From NCBI GenBank assembly GCA_934131005.1, contig CAKOYV010000006.1, positions 1 to 64,000 on the forward strand: a stretch of DNA of 64,000 bases, read 5' to 3'. The DNA comes from an uncultured Bacilli bacterium. GTDB taxonomy: Bacteria > Bacillota_I > Bacilli_A > RF39 > UBA660. Positions 9,587-17,206 of the stretch are shown piece after piece. The translations under genes were made by a program, and so were the position numbers. The notes beneath the pieces were generated by a model that saw only the letters and a list, made by a program, of their open reading frames with translations, was not told where the DNA came from and did no database searches. How positions within the stretch are numbered: position 1 is the first letter of the stretch; each line of letters opens with the position of its first letter.

Positions 9587-11276
9587 AAATTTTACCACTT
9601 ATTTTGTGGTATTTTTTGCTTCTTTTTCTAGTTAGAATATCTGGATTATATAACTTATTAGTTAGATATTTTGCTTTATTATCAGAATTCTCGAATAAAT
9701 TATAATATTCTTGATCTTGAGATTTTTTTGTTTTTAAATAATCTTGCCAATTAAGACAATTATAAGTGCAGGTAGAATTTGCAAATAAAACAGCTTTAAG
9801 GATAGGATATTTTTTTAATAAATAATTTGTTTTATTTTTTAGTTGTTCATAACCTTCTTTAGAAACTTTAGGATAAGCTTGATGAAAATAGTACCAACGG
9901 CTTGATTCTAATTGACTACTAGCAGGATAGACAGTTAGAAATTCTGTAATTATATTAATGTTATTAGCATTTTCTTCTTCAAAATATAACTTATTAATTT
10001 GTTTAGTAGTTTTATTGTAAAATTTGGTTAAAAACTCATTGTATTTATTTGAAAGGTCAATAATTTGCTTTTTATTATTATAATCTTCATTGAAAGTTTC
10101 AATATCTATTTTTTTAATACTCATAAGACGAATAAGGTTAAAAATAGTTAAATTTTCTTCTAAAGTAAACTCTTTATGATTACAAGTATAATTTATCATA
10201 TTTGTTAAAACTCTTTTAAAAATTTCAATATTATAAGTAGTAGACAGTTCTTCTTTTATTTCTATCGCTTGATCTGAGTCCATAAAATTGGCATTCAAGA
10301 CAAGGGATGTAATTATTCTATCTATCTCTTTAGCATCCTCATCACTAGAGACGTTCCAAAATTGTTTTAATTTATTTAAATTATTATCAAATACTCCACT
10401 ATAGTAATCATTTAGACTAGTTTTATCATTTAAAAGTCCTAATAATAATAAATAACTTTCTTGCTTTCTTTCATAGGAATAAGTATAAAGATTATCACTT
10501 AATTTGGCATAATCAAAGTTATAAATTGCTGATTCTGCACTTGCTTCGGTTAAGCCTTCTGCTATTTCTTCCTCGTCCATGAAGGTATCATATTGAGAAG
10601 CTATATCACTAGTTAAATGTTTGCATGGGTCCTGACGACAGTGATCTAGCTCATGAATTAGGACTGTTTTCATTAATTCGTCTAATCTTTCAGGAACCTC
10701 TGAATAATTATTTAAAAAAGACTTAGAGATAACAATCAAATTTTCACCATGAACATATGAGGCATTTATTCCTTCAGGTGAAGTTCCAAATACAATTTTT
10801 AAATCATTAATATGACAAAGATCACTATTAAGATTGTTTGTTGATTTTTTGATAATATTATCTAGAGCGTAAAACAAGGATTTTATAAATAATTTTTGAT
10901 ATTCATCTCCCTTACCATCATAGAAAGGATTTTCAAAATTATCTAAACCATCTACATGTGCAGCACTAGTATCAGATGCTAAGTATTTTTTGGTATTCTT
11001 TTTAATTTGATTAACTAACTTATTTAAATCGCCATCATAGTTATATGTGCAGTTTTGACCTGTTGGAAAATTAGTAAAATCAAACTCCGATATATTTTTG
11101 TGAAAATAATTTGTATTCTTGTATTTGGGCTTTATGTTTTTGAAATATTTTGTATATTGCTTTGCATCAACATTAGCCATTTTTTTTGGTGTTGGTATAG
11201 TTATAGACGTTGCTGATAATGAACCTGCTAAGATAAAGGTTAATATTTTTTTAGGAAGTATTTTTTTTACTTTCAT
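9585..11276 (-). CDS. Exported HELDH metallopeptidase-like protein
   Basis: The start at 11276 (MKVKKILPKK) has GAAGGGG at a suitable distance, leaving a 563-aa protein with a clear signal peptide (basic head, hydrophobic ILTFILAGSLSATSI). At about residues 210-220 stands LIHELDHCRQ, an HExxH-type zinc motif, followed about 30 residues later by EEEIAEGLTEASAES, where the glutamates could be the third ligand, as in gluzincins. The rest is helical and of no family I recognise. It is probably a secreted or wall-associated protease. It shares its orientation with the deacetylase downstream but has its own terminator. Confidence 0.65.
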   Translation of the reverse strand: MKVKKILPKKILTFILAGSLSATSITIPTPKKMANVDAKQYTKYFKNIKPKYKNTNYFHKNISEFDFTNFPTGQNCTYNYDGDLNKLVNQIKKNTKKYLASDTSAAHVDGLDNFENPFYDGKGDEYQKLFIKSLFYALDNIIKKSTNNLNSDLCHINDLKIVFGTSPEGINASYVHGENLIVISKSFLNNYSEVPERLDELMKTVLIHELDHCRQDPCKHLTSDIASQYDTFMDEEEIAEGLTEASAESAIYNFDYAKLSDNLYTYSYERKQESYLLLLGLLNDKTSLNDYYSGVFDNNLNKLKQFWNVSSDEDAKEIDRIITSLVLNANFMDSDQAIEIKEELSTTYNIEIFKRVLTNMINYTCNHKEFTLEENLTIFNLIRLMSIKKIDIETFNEDYNNKKQIIDLSNKYNEFLTKFYNKTTKQINKLYFEEENANNINIITEFLTVYPASSQLESSRWYYFHQAYPKVSKEGYEQLKNKTNYLLKKYPILKAVLFANSTCTYNCLNWQDYLKTKKSQDQEYYNLFENSDNKAKYLTNKLYNPDILTRKRSKKYHKISGKI

Positions 11277-11430
11277 GGTACCCCTTCTTTCATAATTAAG
11301 TATTTTAACATTAATCAATAGAAAAATCAACGAATAATTAACATTTTATAATAATTTTATTTGGAGTGGTCTTTTTTTTATTATCAAACATATATATAAA
11401 TAGAAGTATCTAGAAAGGAATGAGGTAAAT

Positions 11431-11691
11431 ATGGAAACATTGAAAGTAGGAACTAAATCTAATCCTAATTCAGTTGCAGGAGCACTTGCTAATGTTTTTA
11501 GAGAGAAAGGAACGGTTGAAGTTCAGGCAATTGGAGCAGGAGCTCTTAATCAGGCAATAAAGGCTATTGCTATTGCAAGAGGGTTTGTGGCTCCATCTGG
11601 GAAAAATTTAATCTGTATTCCGGCGTTTACAGATATTCAAATTGATGGTGAAGAGAGAACAGCAATTAAGTTAATTGTAGAAGCTAGATAA
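11431..11691 (+). CDS. spoVS: Stage V sporulation protein S
   Basis: An 86-aa SpoVS, the exact family size: METLKVGTKSNPNSVAGALA, then IGAGALNQAIKAIAIARG and IPAFTDIQIDGEERTAIKL. SpoVS is an Alba-like small protein; in Bacillus it is needed for normal spore coat and septation-related steps and is expressed early. The ribosome site AAAGGAATGAGG precedes the ATG. It is alone on the plus strand and followed by a structured terminator region. Confidence 0.97.
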   Translation: METLKVGTKSNPNSVAGALANVFREKGTVEVQAIGAGALNQAIKAIAIARGFVAPSGKNLICIPAFTDIQIDGEERTAIKLIVEAR

Positions 11692-11712
11692 AACTATTAA
11701 TAAAACTATTAT

Positions 11713-11809
11713 AAAAAGAACTATTTGATAGTCCTATTAAAGATACTAACAGATTATGAATTTATTAGTATCTATTAAAATGGAAATTTCAATTATTAGT
11801 TCTTTTTTT
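11713..11809 (+). terminator. Long structured terminator region after spoVS
   Basis: Outer arms AAAAAGAACTA and TAGTTCTTTTT are about 75 nt apart and enclose an inner hairpin, GATACTAA/TTAGTATC. The run of seven T closes it on the plus strand, at the pyrH stop (convergent). A simple terminator needs only one stem, so the inner hairpin may be a second terminator for the opposite strand. Confidence 0.5.
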
Positions 11810-12506
11810 ATTTTATAATAGTTCCTATTTCATCTCCTAGAATGGCTTGTTTTAGATTTTGGGAATGGTTTAAGTTAAAAATTCTAATTGGTATATTGTT
11901 ATCCATACATAGAGAAATAGCAGTTAAATCCATTACTCTTAATTTATCTTTGATTACTCTTAAATGAGATGTTTCTTTGATTATTTCATAATCATCATAT
12001 TTCCTTGGATCTTTTGTATAAACATAGTCAACATTAGTTGCTTTTAAAATTATATCAGCTTTTATTTCGGCTGCTCTAAGGGCTGCGGCAGTATCGGTTG
12101 AGAAAAATGGTGATCCTGTTCCACATCCGAAGACAACTACTCTTTTTTTCTCTAGATTTTTTAGGGCTTTATCTCGAATATAAGCTTCTGCTATTTCACG
12201 CATTTCAACGCTAGTCATTACTCTTGATGTACATCCTACTTGATTAAGACCGTCGCCTATTGCTAGAGCATTCATTGCGGTTGCTAGCATTCCTATATGA
12301 TCAGAGGTACAGCTATCCATCATTGTATTGCTACGTCCTCGCCAAAAATTACCTCCTCCTACAACAATCGCAACCTCTACTCCCATATCGACTACTTCTT
12401 TGATTGTTTTTGAGATCTCTAAAATTTTTTCAAAATTAATGCCTGTTCCATTATCTTTAGCTAAAGCCTCACCACTTAATTTTAATAATACTCTTTTATA
12501 TTTCAT
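11808..12506 (-). CDS. pyrH: UMP kinase
   Basis: A 232-aa amino-acid-kinase-fold UMP kinase: KRVLLKLSGEAL at the N-terminus, VVGGGNFWRG, and the phosphate-binding FGCGTGSPFFSTDTAAALRA segment near residues 130-149 with KATNVDYVYTKDP after it. It makes UDP from UMP for all pyrimidine nucleotides. Its start overlaps the end of the YutD gene by 4 nt, and it lacks its usual neighbours frr and tsf. Confidence 0.96.
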   Translation of the reverse strand: MKYKRVLLKLSGEALAKDNGTGINFEKILEISKTIKEVVDMGVEVAIVVGGGNFWRGRSNTMMDSCTSDHIGMLATAMNALAIGDGLNQVGCTSRVMTSVEMREIAEAYIRDKALKNLEKKRVVVFGCGTGSPFFSTDTAAALRAAEIKADIILKATNVDYVYTKDPRKYDDYEIIKETSHLRVIKDKLRVMDLTAISLCMDNNIPIRIFNLNHSQNLKQAILGDEIGTIIK

Positions 12507-12796
12507 TTTTTACCTTCTTTCATTTTTTTGATAATAAAATGCTTACAATCATTAGCACAATAATCGCGAAGATACTTATCAACATTTTTAAAATTATTAA
12601 TTTTGGTTACTTTGGGATTGGTTTCGTTATAAAATCCTTTTAATCTTAGCTTACTATAAGCTACGTCCCCTACTACGTAGTCGTAGTCATAAAAATAGTC
12701 AGTAAATTTACGTACTAGTTCTTCTTCATTATAGGCATCTCGATAATTTTTTATAAGTTCATAGTTGGTATTATTTAATTTAACTATTTTATTCAT
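12503..12796 (-). CDS. yutD: YutD-family protein
   Basis: A 97-aa protein of the YutD (DUF1027) family: FTDYFYDYDYVVGDVAYSKLRLKGFY is the family core, and the end has CANDCKHFII, a Cys pair often seen at this place. YutD proteins are small and cytosolic with no firm role. It is coupled to pyrH by a 4-nt overlap. The long untranslated transcript at 12.9-13.3 kb reads towards this gene, so the two may be linked. Confidence 0.8.
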   Translation of the reverse strand: MNKIVKLNNTNYELIKNYRDAYNEEELVRKFTDYFYDYDYVVGDVAYSKLRLKGFYNETNPKVTKINNFKNVDKYLRDYCANDCKHFIIKKMKEGKK

Positions 12797-12904
12797 CCTA
12801 TCGCTCCTTACTAAGGATATTTTATCATAATTTTTTTATAAATTAAAGATATTTAGTGAAAATAAGTTTTGAATTTTTGATTGTAATTTAAAAAATAGGC
12901 AAAA

Positions 12905-13288
12905 TAAAAACTAACCAATACTGATAATATTGATTAGTTCAAGTTTTAAGAAAAGATTGAATTAGAGATTACATAGATAATATATTATATTACTTTTGAT
13001 AATATATATACTATCCCCCCTATATGAACATTATCAGTGTTCATCTCAATGCCTTATCTTTTAGAGTTTTGCTTTCTCAAAAATGTACATTTTACTTAGT
13101 GGTGATAAGTATCATAATAGTAATATTTCGTACTATTACCTTTTCTACCAGCAAGAATTAGATACACCAAAAATATTTTTTCAATATTATTTTAGTCATT
13201 CAATGCTACTGTATAATATTATTTATTTTTAGTAAACAACAATATACATAGCTAAATGAGTAATATGATGTCCTCCTTCTATCTAAGT
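12905..13288 (-). ncRNA. Candidate structured RNA of ~390 nt, or leader of yutD-pyrH
   Basis: This 640-nt gap (12797-13436) has no convincing ORF. On the minus strand it shows a complete transcription unit: a strong promoter at 13295-13323, several hairpins (AATAGTA/TACTATT at 13114-13139; ATGAACA/TGTTCAT at 13024-13044) and a terminal stem AACTAATCAATA/TATTGGTTAGTT at 12909-12939 followed by T-rich sequence. A closing stem GGTG..TATC/GATA..CACC surrounds the first hairpin. Near the 5' end is AGAAGGAGGACATC, a ribosome-site-like element with only an 11-codon ATT-initiated frame after it. I looked for RNase P, tmRNA, SRP, T-box and common riboswitch cores and saw none. It may be a free RNA or an attenuated leader. 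Confidence 0.55.
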
Positions 13289-13294
13289 GTATTT

Positions 13295-13323
13295 ATTATA
13301 TCATAGTCTGTTTTTAAAATCAA
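13295..13323 (-). promoter_or_regulatory. SigmaA-type promoter of the untranslated RNA
   Basis: On the minus strand, TTGATT (13323-13318), a 17-nt spacer, then a perfect TATAAT (13300-13295). The predicted start is near 13288. Confidence 0.75.
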
Positions 13324-13436
13324 TAGTTTTGTGTGAATTTTCGCTTTTTTACTAATTGTAGTTTTAATAGTTAATATATATTTCTATATTTTTTAAACGT
13401 TTTGCCTGTGTTATTAACTAATAGTTTTTTTGCGGC

Positions 13437-13667
13437 TTATAGTTCTTTTTTTAATGTTTTAGTTTGTACTTTTTCAATAAATGTTGCTATATTTTCATTT
13501 GTATCAATTGTTTGGAATTTTTGGGGAGTAAACAGTACTTCATCGTTTTCTGCTAGATTATCATTATTTTTTAAATTGTGCTTAGCAAAAATATAAGTAG
13601 TGTTATTTTGATCCTTAATAATCCCGGATGCTTGATTGTATTTAATAACAGTGCCTTTTAATTTCAT
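13437..13667 (-). CDS. Small OB-fold (cold-shock-like) protein
   Basis: A 76-aa protein whose first 50 residues follow the cold-shock domain outline: MKLKGTVIKYNQASGIIKDQ, then TYIFAKHNLKN and LAENDEVLFTP. The RNP aromatic motifs are only partly kept, so binding of nucleic acid is inference. The start overlaps the stop of the 1055-aa protein by 4 nt, which ties it to that gene. It is not a standard CspA. Confidence 0.55.
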   Translation of the reverse strand: MKLKGTVIKYNQASGIIKDQNNTTYIFAKHNLKNNDNLAENDEVLFTPQKFQTIDTNENIATFIEKVQTKTLKKEL

Positions 13668-16600
13668 CTTTTATGACCTCCATAATTTATAATTTCAGTA
13701 TTTTTATCAAGTTTATATTGTTCTAATTTGCTTAAGGCTTCTTGTAATTCTTTGGTTGCTTGTTCTTTGGCTTTAGTATTTTTCATTAAGTATTTGGTAA
13801 TTTTATTATCATAGTCTATGGCTACAAACCAATCTGATGATGATATACACCATTTATAATGTTTAGGTATTTCTGTTGTTAATTCATCAATATCCTTATT
13901 ACTTAACAATTCATCAATCATATATATTTGCATGATTTTATTGTCAGCTTCCTTGTTTTTGAATATTTTTATTTTATCTCTTTGAGTTTTATATTTTGGT
14001 ACTTGGTCTGTGAAAATATAAGGTACTAAGGAATTATCTTGGTTGCTGGTTTTTAAAATAATACCTGTTCCATTTTGGGAGATATTAAAATTCAAACCTT
14101 TAAGTGCTTTGTCTCTATCTTTGATATTTAATGGCTGTTCTTCTTTTCCGTGATCTTTTAAGGCATAATCAGAAGTTATAATAATGTTATCAATTGGCAG
14201 GCTTGAATTTTTACTATTGTTAATTAACTGTTCGGCAACCATTTTGATGGCTTCGAATAAATCTTCGTTATTATAATTTTTATCTTTGCTTAATCTTAAC
14301 TCATTTAAGAATAGCGTATTACCATTTCTAATTCCACTTACCCTACTTACAAATTTGTTAGTTTGTGGATTAGTAAATCTTATGTGAAAGCCATTTTCGT
14401 TTTCTAGACAATATTTAAATAAATCATAGAATGCTCCACCTATTCTAAGACAAGCATCAGTTCTTTCACCATTAGTTAAATTATTCATACTAGTACTATT
14501 TCCTACTACGACATTTAACTTCTTTTTATTAGTCAATATTAGGTCTTCATCCATAGGTGGAACAGTTACAAATTCTCGTTCGTACATTTTTACTACTAAA
14601 CCAGGAACCTGTTCCAATCTTTCATTTTTAGGCATACTTGCTTTATTTTTACCATCATTTAAAGCAATTAAAGTATAATCTTCTTTTCCTAATAAAATTT
14701 TATACACTTGAGGTGTTCCATCATAGATGTTACCGTAATCGATTAATTTTGTTAAAATTGTATTTGAGTTTTCTATTTTGGGATAAATTTCATTGAAATA
14801 ACTTATGATATTAGCAATAGTTCCTTCTTCAAAGATTATATCTGATGTTAGAAATAATGGATTAAAAGTTTCTCCCCAACCTAACAGATGATATTTTTTT
14901 AACATTTTGGATAATTCAGTATATAAATTATCATTAGGTAAAATATTTGTTTTTATAACATCTGGATCAATATTGGCCATAATTCCTAATAATTGTTCAT
15001 TTTGTATTTTAAATGGTTCATATTCATAAATTGTGTTGCTATCTTCTAATTCACTGCTTTCTACTTGATTTTCATATAGAAGATTAAAAATACTTTCAAA
15101 TACTTTTAAAGAACTTTTTTCTTCTGCTTCTAGTAAAACTTCTTGAGGATTTTTTTTGAAAGCATATATTTTTTTTGCTAATTCCTGATTTTCTAATAAT
15201 TCTTTTTGTGCATCATTTAACGTGTTACTACTTATATTGAATTTTGTATCCATTCTAAAATTAGCATAATCTTTTTTTTCAAGATATTTTTTCTTATAAC
15301 ATTGTTTAGTTATTTTCTTTTTTAAATTTAATTCCTCATAAATATTAGCAAGTCTCTCTTTGGAATACTCTTCTCTTTTAGAGGCAATATAAGCGTTAGT
15401 TATATTGTGTAAAGTATTGATAGCATCTTTATCATGATTATATAATTTGGCAATAAAGGCCTCTATTTCATCATGAGTATAATTATTTAAGTTAATATAC
15501 TGACTGATTTTTGCTAATATTTCTAATGTTTTCTTCTTAGATGATGTCTCTTTACTATTTAGTAAGGATTCTATAGTAGAAAAAATATTATAATCATCTT
15601 TCTTTCGCATGCGAAATTCTCTTTGAAGTAGAGCATTGCAAATTGTATTAATGTCATTATTATTTAAATTAGTGTATTCTAGGTTGAAAAGATTTAAATA
15701 TTTTTGGAAGCTATCTTCATCCATTTTTAAAGATTTTTCAATATATCTATTATCTAAGAAATTTGTTGCTTGATAGCCAAATTTTTTTATTAGTTTATTA
15801 AAATTACTAGAATTTAATTCTTTAGATGAAGTGTAAATATCATTTATATTAGGATACAATTTTGTGCCATCAGGATAACCAACATATGCATTACGATTGA
15901 TTATTTTTCTATTTATAAATTCTCTTAAAGCCTCTTTTGTGTTACCACGATTTAATAATATAGGGATTGAGGCATCGAGAATTTGGTATTTCGCTAAGGT
16001 ATTCATGTGAATTATTGTTTTCTCAAAGGAAAAAACTTTTTTATTAAGGATATAGTTAAAAAATTCCTTTTCTTGTACTTCCTCAGGGAACTTTTCTAGA
16101 ATTCCAGCAAAGTCAGATTCTTTTATTAATGATTTACCTTCTTCACTTTGAAGAGATAAGTATGTATCTATATAGAACTCTAAATTACCGTTTTCTTTAG
16201 CACAAGATGTAATAATATTAGATATTTTATATGGATCATCTATTAAAAGAAGTTTGGCTGACTCTTTGAAATCAACTTGAGGAATATGTGCGAGTATTTC
16301 TTCTGGGTTAATTTTTTCGCCTGTTTCGTCCATATATCTTTTTAATCCTTTTATGATATTTAATCTAGAAGAATTTGGAATGAGTTTGATTATTTCTTTT
16401 GGAAAATAGTAGGAAAATATACCTGTCCTTTTACCATTTTCTTTTACGTTTTTTTCTTTTTCATTATCTCTTAAGTTTAAGATTTGCAAAAGAGCTTTTT
16501 CCCTATCATTCTCTGGTAATTGTTCCAAAATACTTTTGACATAGTAACTATCTATTATGTTTGTATCACTTTGAGAATGTTTTTCTAGCATATTATTAAA

Positions 16601-16831
16601 AACTTCTACTTTTAATGACTCAGGAATTAAATTATAAATTTTTCGATAATCAAAATACTCTAATTTTTTTTGCTTATAAATTAAACTTAATATTTGACGA
16701 GTTTCATCATCATTTTTAGTTGTTCTTAATTTGTTTATTAAATCATTCTTTTCTTTAGCTATTGGATTGCTGTCTACATTTAATTTTTCTAGTAAATTTG
16801 CTAATACATCATCTAAATTGTATTCGTTCAT
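13664..16831 (-). CDS. Large cytosolic protein with helical repeats, unknown
   Basis: A 1055-aa protein with no signal peptide or membrane segment. The first 250 residues contain a degenerate repeat of about 35-45 residues with the core I-L/P-x-x-x-P-x-x-x-R/K-x-x (LIPESLKVEVF, ILEQLPENDREKAL, LIPNSSRLNII, ILEKFPEEVQEKEF), suggesting an alpha-solenoid. A distinct C-terminal domain (about 690-960) holds the run TNGERTDACLRIGGAFYDL, later FHIRFTNP and VSRVSGIRNGNTLFLNELR, and IIITSDYAL, which look like conserved active-site or binding blocks. I recognise no family. It is coupled to a small OB-fold protein. Confidence 0.8.
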   Translation of the reverse strand: MNEYNLDDVLANLLEKLNVDSNPIAKEKNDLINKLRTTKNDDETRQILSLIYKQKKLEYFDYRKIYNLIPESLKVEVFNNMLEKHSQSDTNIIDSYYVKSILEQLPENDREKALLQILNLRDNEKEKNVKENGKRTGIFSYYFPKEIIKLIPNSSRLNIIKGLKRYMDETGEKINPEEILAHIPQVDFKESAKLLLIDDPYKISNIITSCAKENGNLEFYIDTYLSLQSEEGKSLIKESDFAGILEKFPEEVQEKEFFNYILNKKVFSFEKTIIHMNTLAKYQILDASIPILLNRGNTKEALREFINRKIINRNAYVGYPDGTKLYPNINDIYTSSKELNSSNFNKLIKKFGYQATNFLDNRYIEKSLKMDEDSFQKYLNLFNLEYTNLNNNDINTICNALLQREFRMRKKDDYNIFSTIESLLNSKETSSKKKTLEILAKISQYINLNNYTHDEIEAFIAKLYNHDKDAINTLHNITNAYIASKREEYSKERLANIYEELNLKKKITKQCYKKKYLEKKDYANFRMDTKFNISSNTLNDAQKELLENQELAKKIYAFKKNPQEVLLEAEEKSSLKVFESIFNLLYENQVESSELEDSNTIYEYEPFKIQNEQLLGIMANIDPDVIKTNILPNDNLYTELSKMLKKYHLLGWGETFNPLFLTSDIIFEEGTIANIISYFNEIYPKIENSNTILTKLIDYGNIYDGTPQVYKILLGKEDYTLIALNDGKNKASMPKNERLEQVPGLVVKMYEREFVTVPPMDEDLILTNKKKLNVVVGNSTSMNNLTNGERTDACLRIGGAFYDLFKYCLENENGFHIRFTNPQTNKFVSRVSGIRNGNTLFLNELRLSKDKNYNNEDLFEAIKMVAEQLINNSKNSSLPIDNIIITSDYALKDHGKEEQPLNIKDRDKALKGLNFNISQNGTGIILKTSNQDNSLVPYIFTDQVPKYKTQRDKIKIFKNKEADNKIMQIYMIDELLSNKDIDELTTEIPKHYKWCISSSDWFVAIDYDNKITKYLMKNTKAKEQATKELQEALSKLEQYKLDKNTEIINYGGHKR

Positions 16832-16937
16832 TTCTACACCTACCTACCATAATATATATAACATATATTTTTCCTGATAAGGCTTAAATTTACTAATTGT
16901 TTATCGTGACTAGCTATATTGTTTATTTATCAGCTAA

Positions 16938-16970
16938 AAAATCCATAAGCACTTTTAACTTATGGATTTT
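16938..16970. terminator. Terminator after the 50-aa protein gene
   Basis: A perfect 12-bp stem AAAATCCATAAG/CTTATGGATTTT with a 9-nt loop, just after the stop at 16975 on the minus strand and upstream of the 1055-aa gene. Confidence 0.8.
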
Positions 16971-16974
16971 ACTT

Positions 16975-17127
16975 TTATATCATATCTTCTAAATCATCAA
17001 TTGTTTTTTTTGATACTTTTTTAACATCGTTCATCATTTTCTTCATATTACCATTTCTCATTTGTTGGTATAGTAATGTACCACCTACACCCATTGATAC
17101 TAAAGCTATTTTACTTCCCATTTTCAT
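16975..17127 (-). CDS. Small membrane protein, unknown
   Basis: The start at 17127 (MKMGSKIALV) is chosen over the longer frame because AAAGGAG stands 9 nt before it. The 50-aa product has one hydrophobic segment (IALVSMGVGGTLLY) and a basic amphipathic tail (MKKMMNDVKKVSKKTIDD), like many small single-pass Firmicute proteins. The longer frame (from 17175) would put the palindrome GGATAC-GAAA-GTATCC inside the coding region; with the shorter start this palindrome is in the 5' leader. Confidence 0.6.
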   Translation of the reverse strand: MKMGSKIALVSMGVGGTLLYQQMRNGNMKKMMNDVKKVSKKTIDDLEDMI

Positions 17128-17157
17128 ACTACTCAACTCCTTTAGAATATATGATAA

Positions 17158-17173
17158 GGATACTTTCGTATCC
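17158..17173. promoter_or_regulatory. Small perfect palindrome in leader of 50-aa gene
   Basis: GGATAC-TTTC-GTATCC, 6-bp perfect arms, 30 nt upstream of the chosen start. It could be a short RNA hairpin or an operator; no T-run follows, so it is not a terminator. Confidence 0.35.
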
Positions 17174-17206
17174 ATTATTATTATGTGGTGTTTTTCTTAA
17201 AATATA

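Noticed and set aside
12905..13288. RNase P RNA, tmRNA, SRP RNA, T-box or a common riboswitch
   Set aside because: None of the diagnostic cores (for example GAGGAAAG of RNase P or the tRNA-like end of tmRNA) was found by eye on either strand.
13402..13596. Plus-strand 64-codon ORF
   Set aside because: It lies over the OB-fold protein gene on the other strand, is hydrophobic by frame effect, and has no ribosome site.
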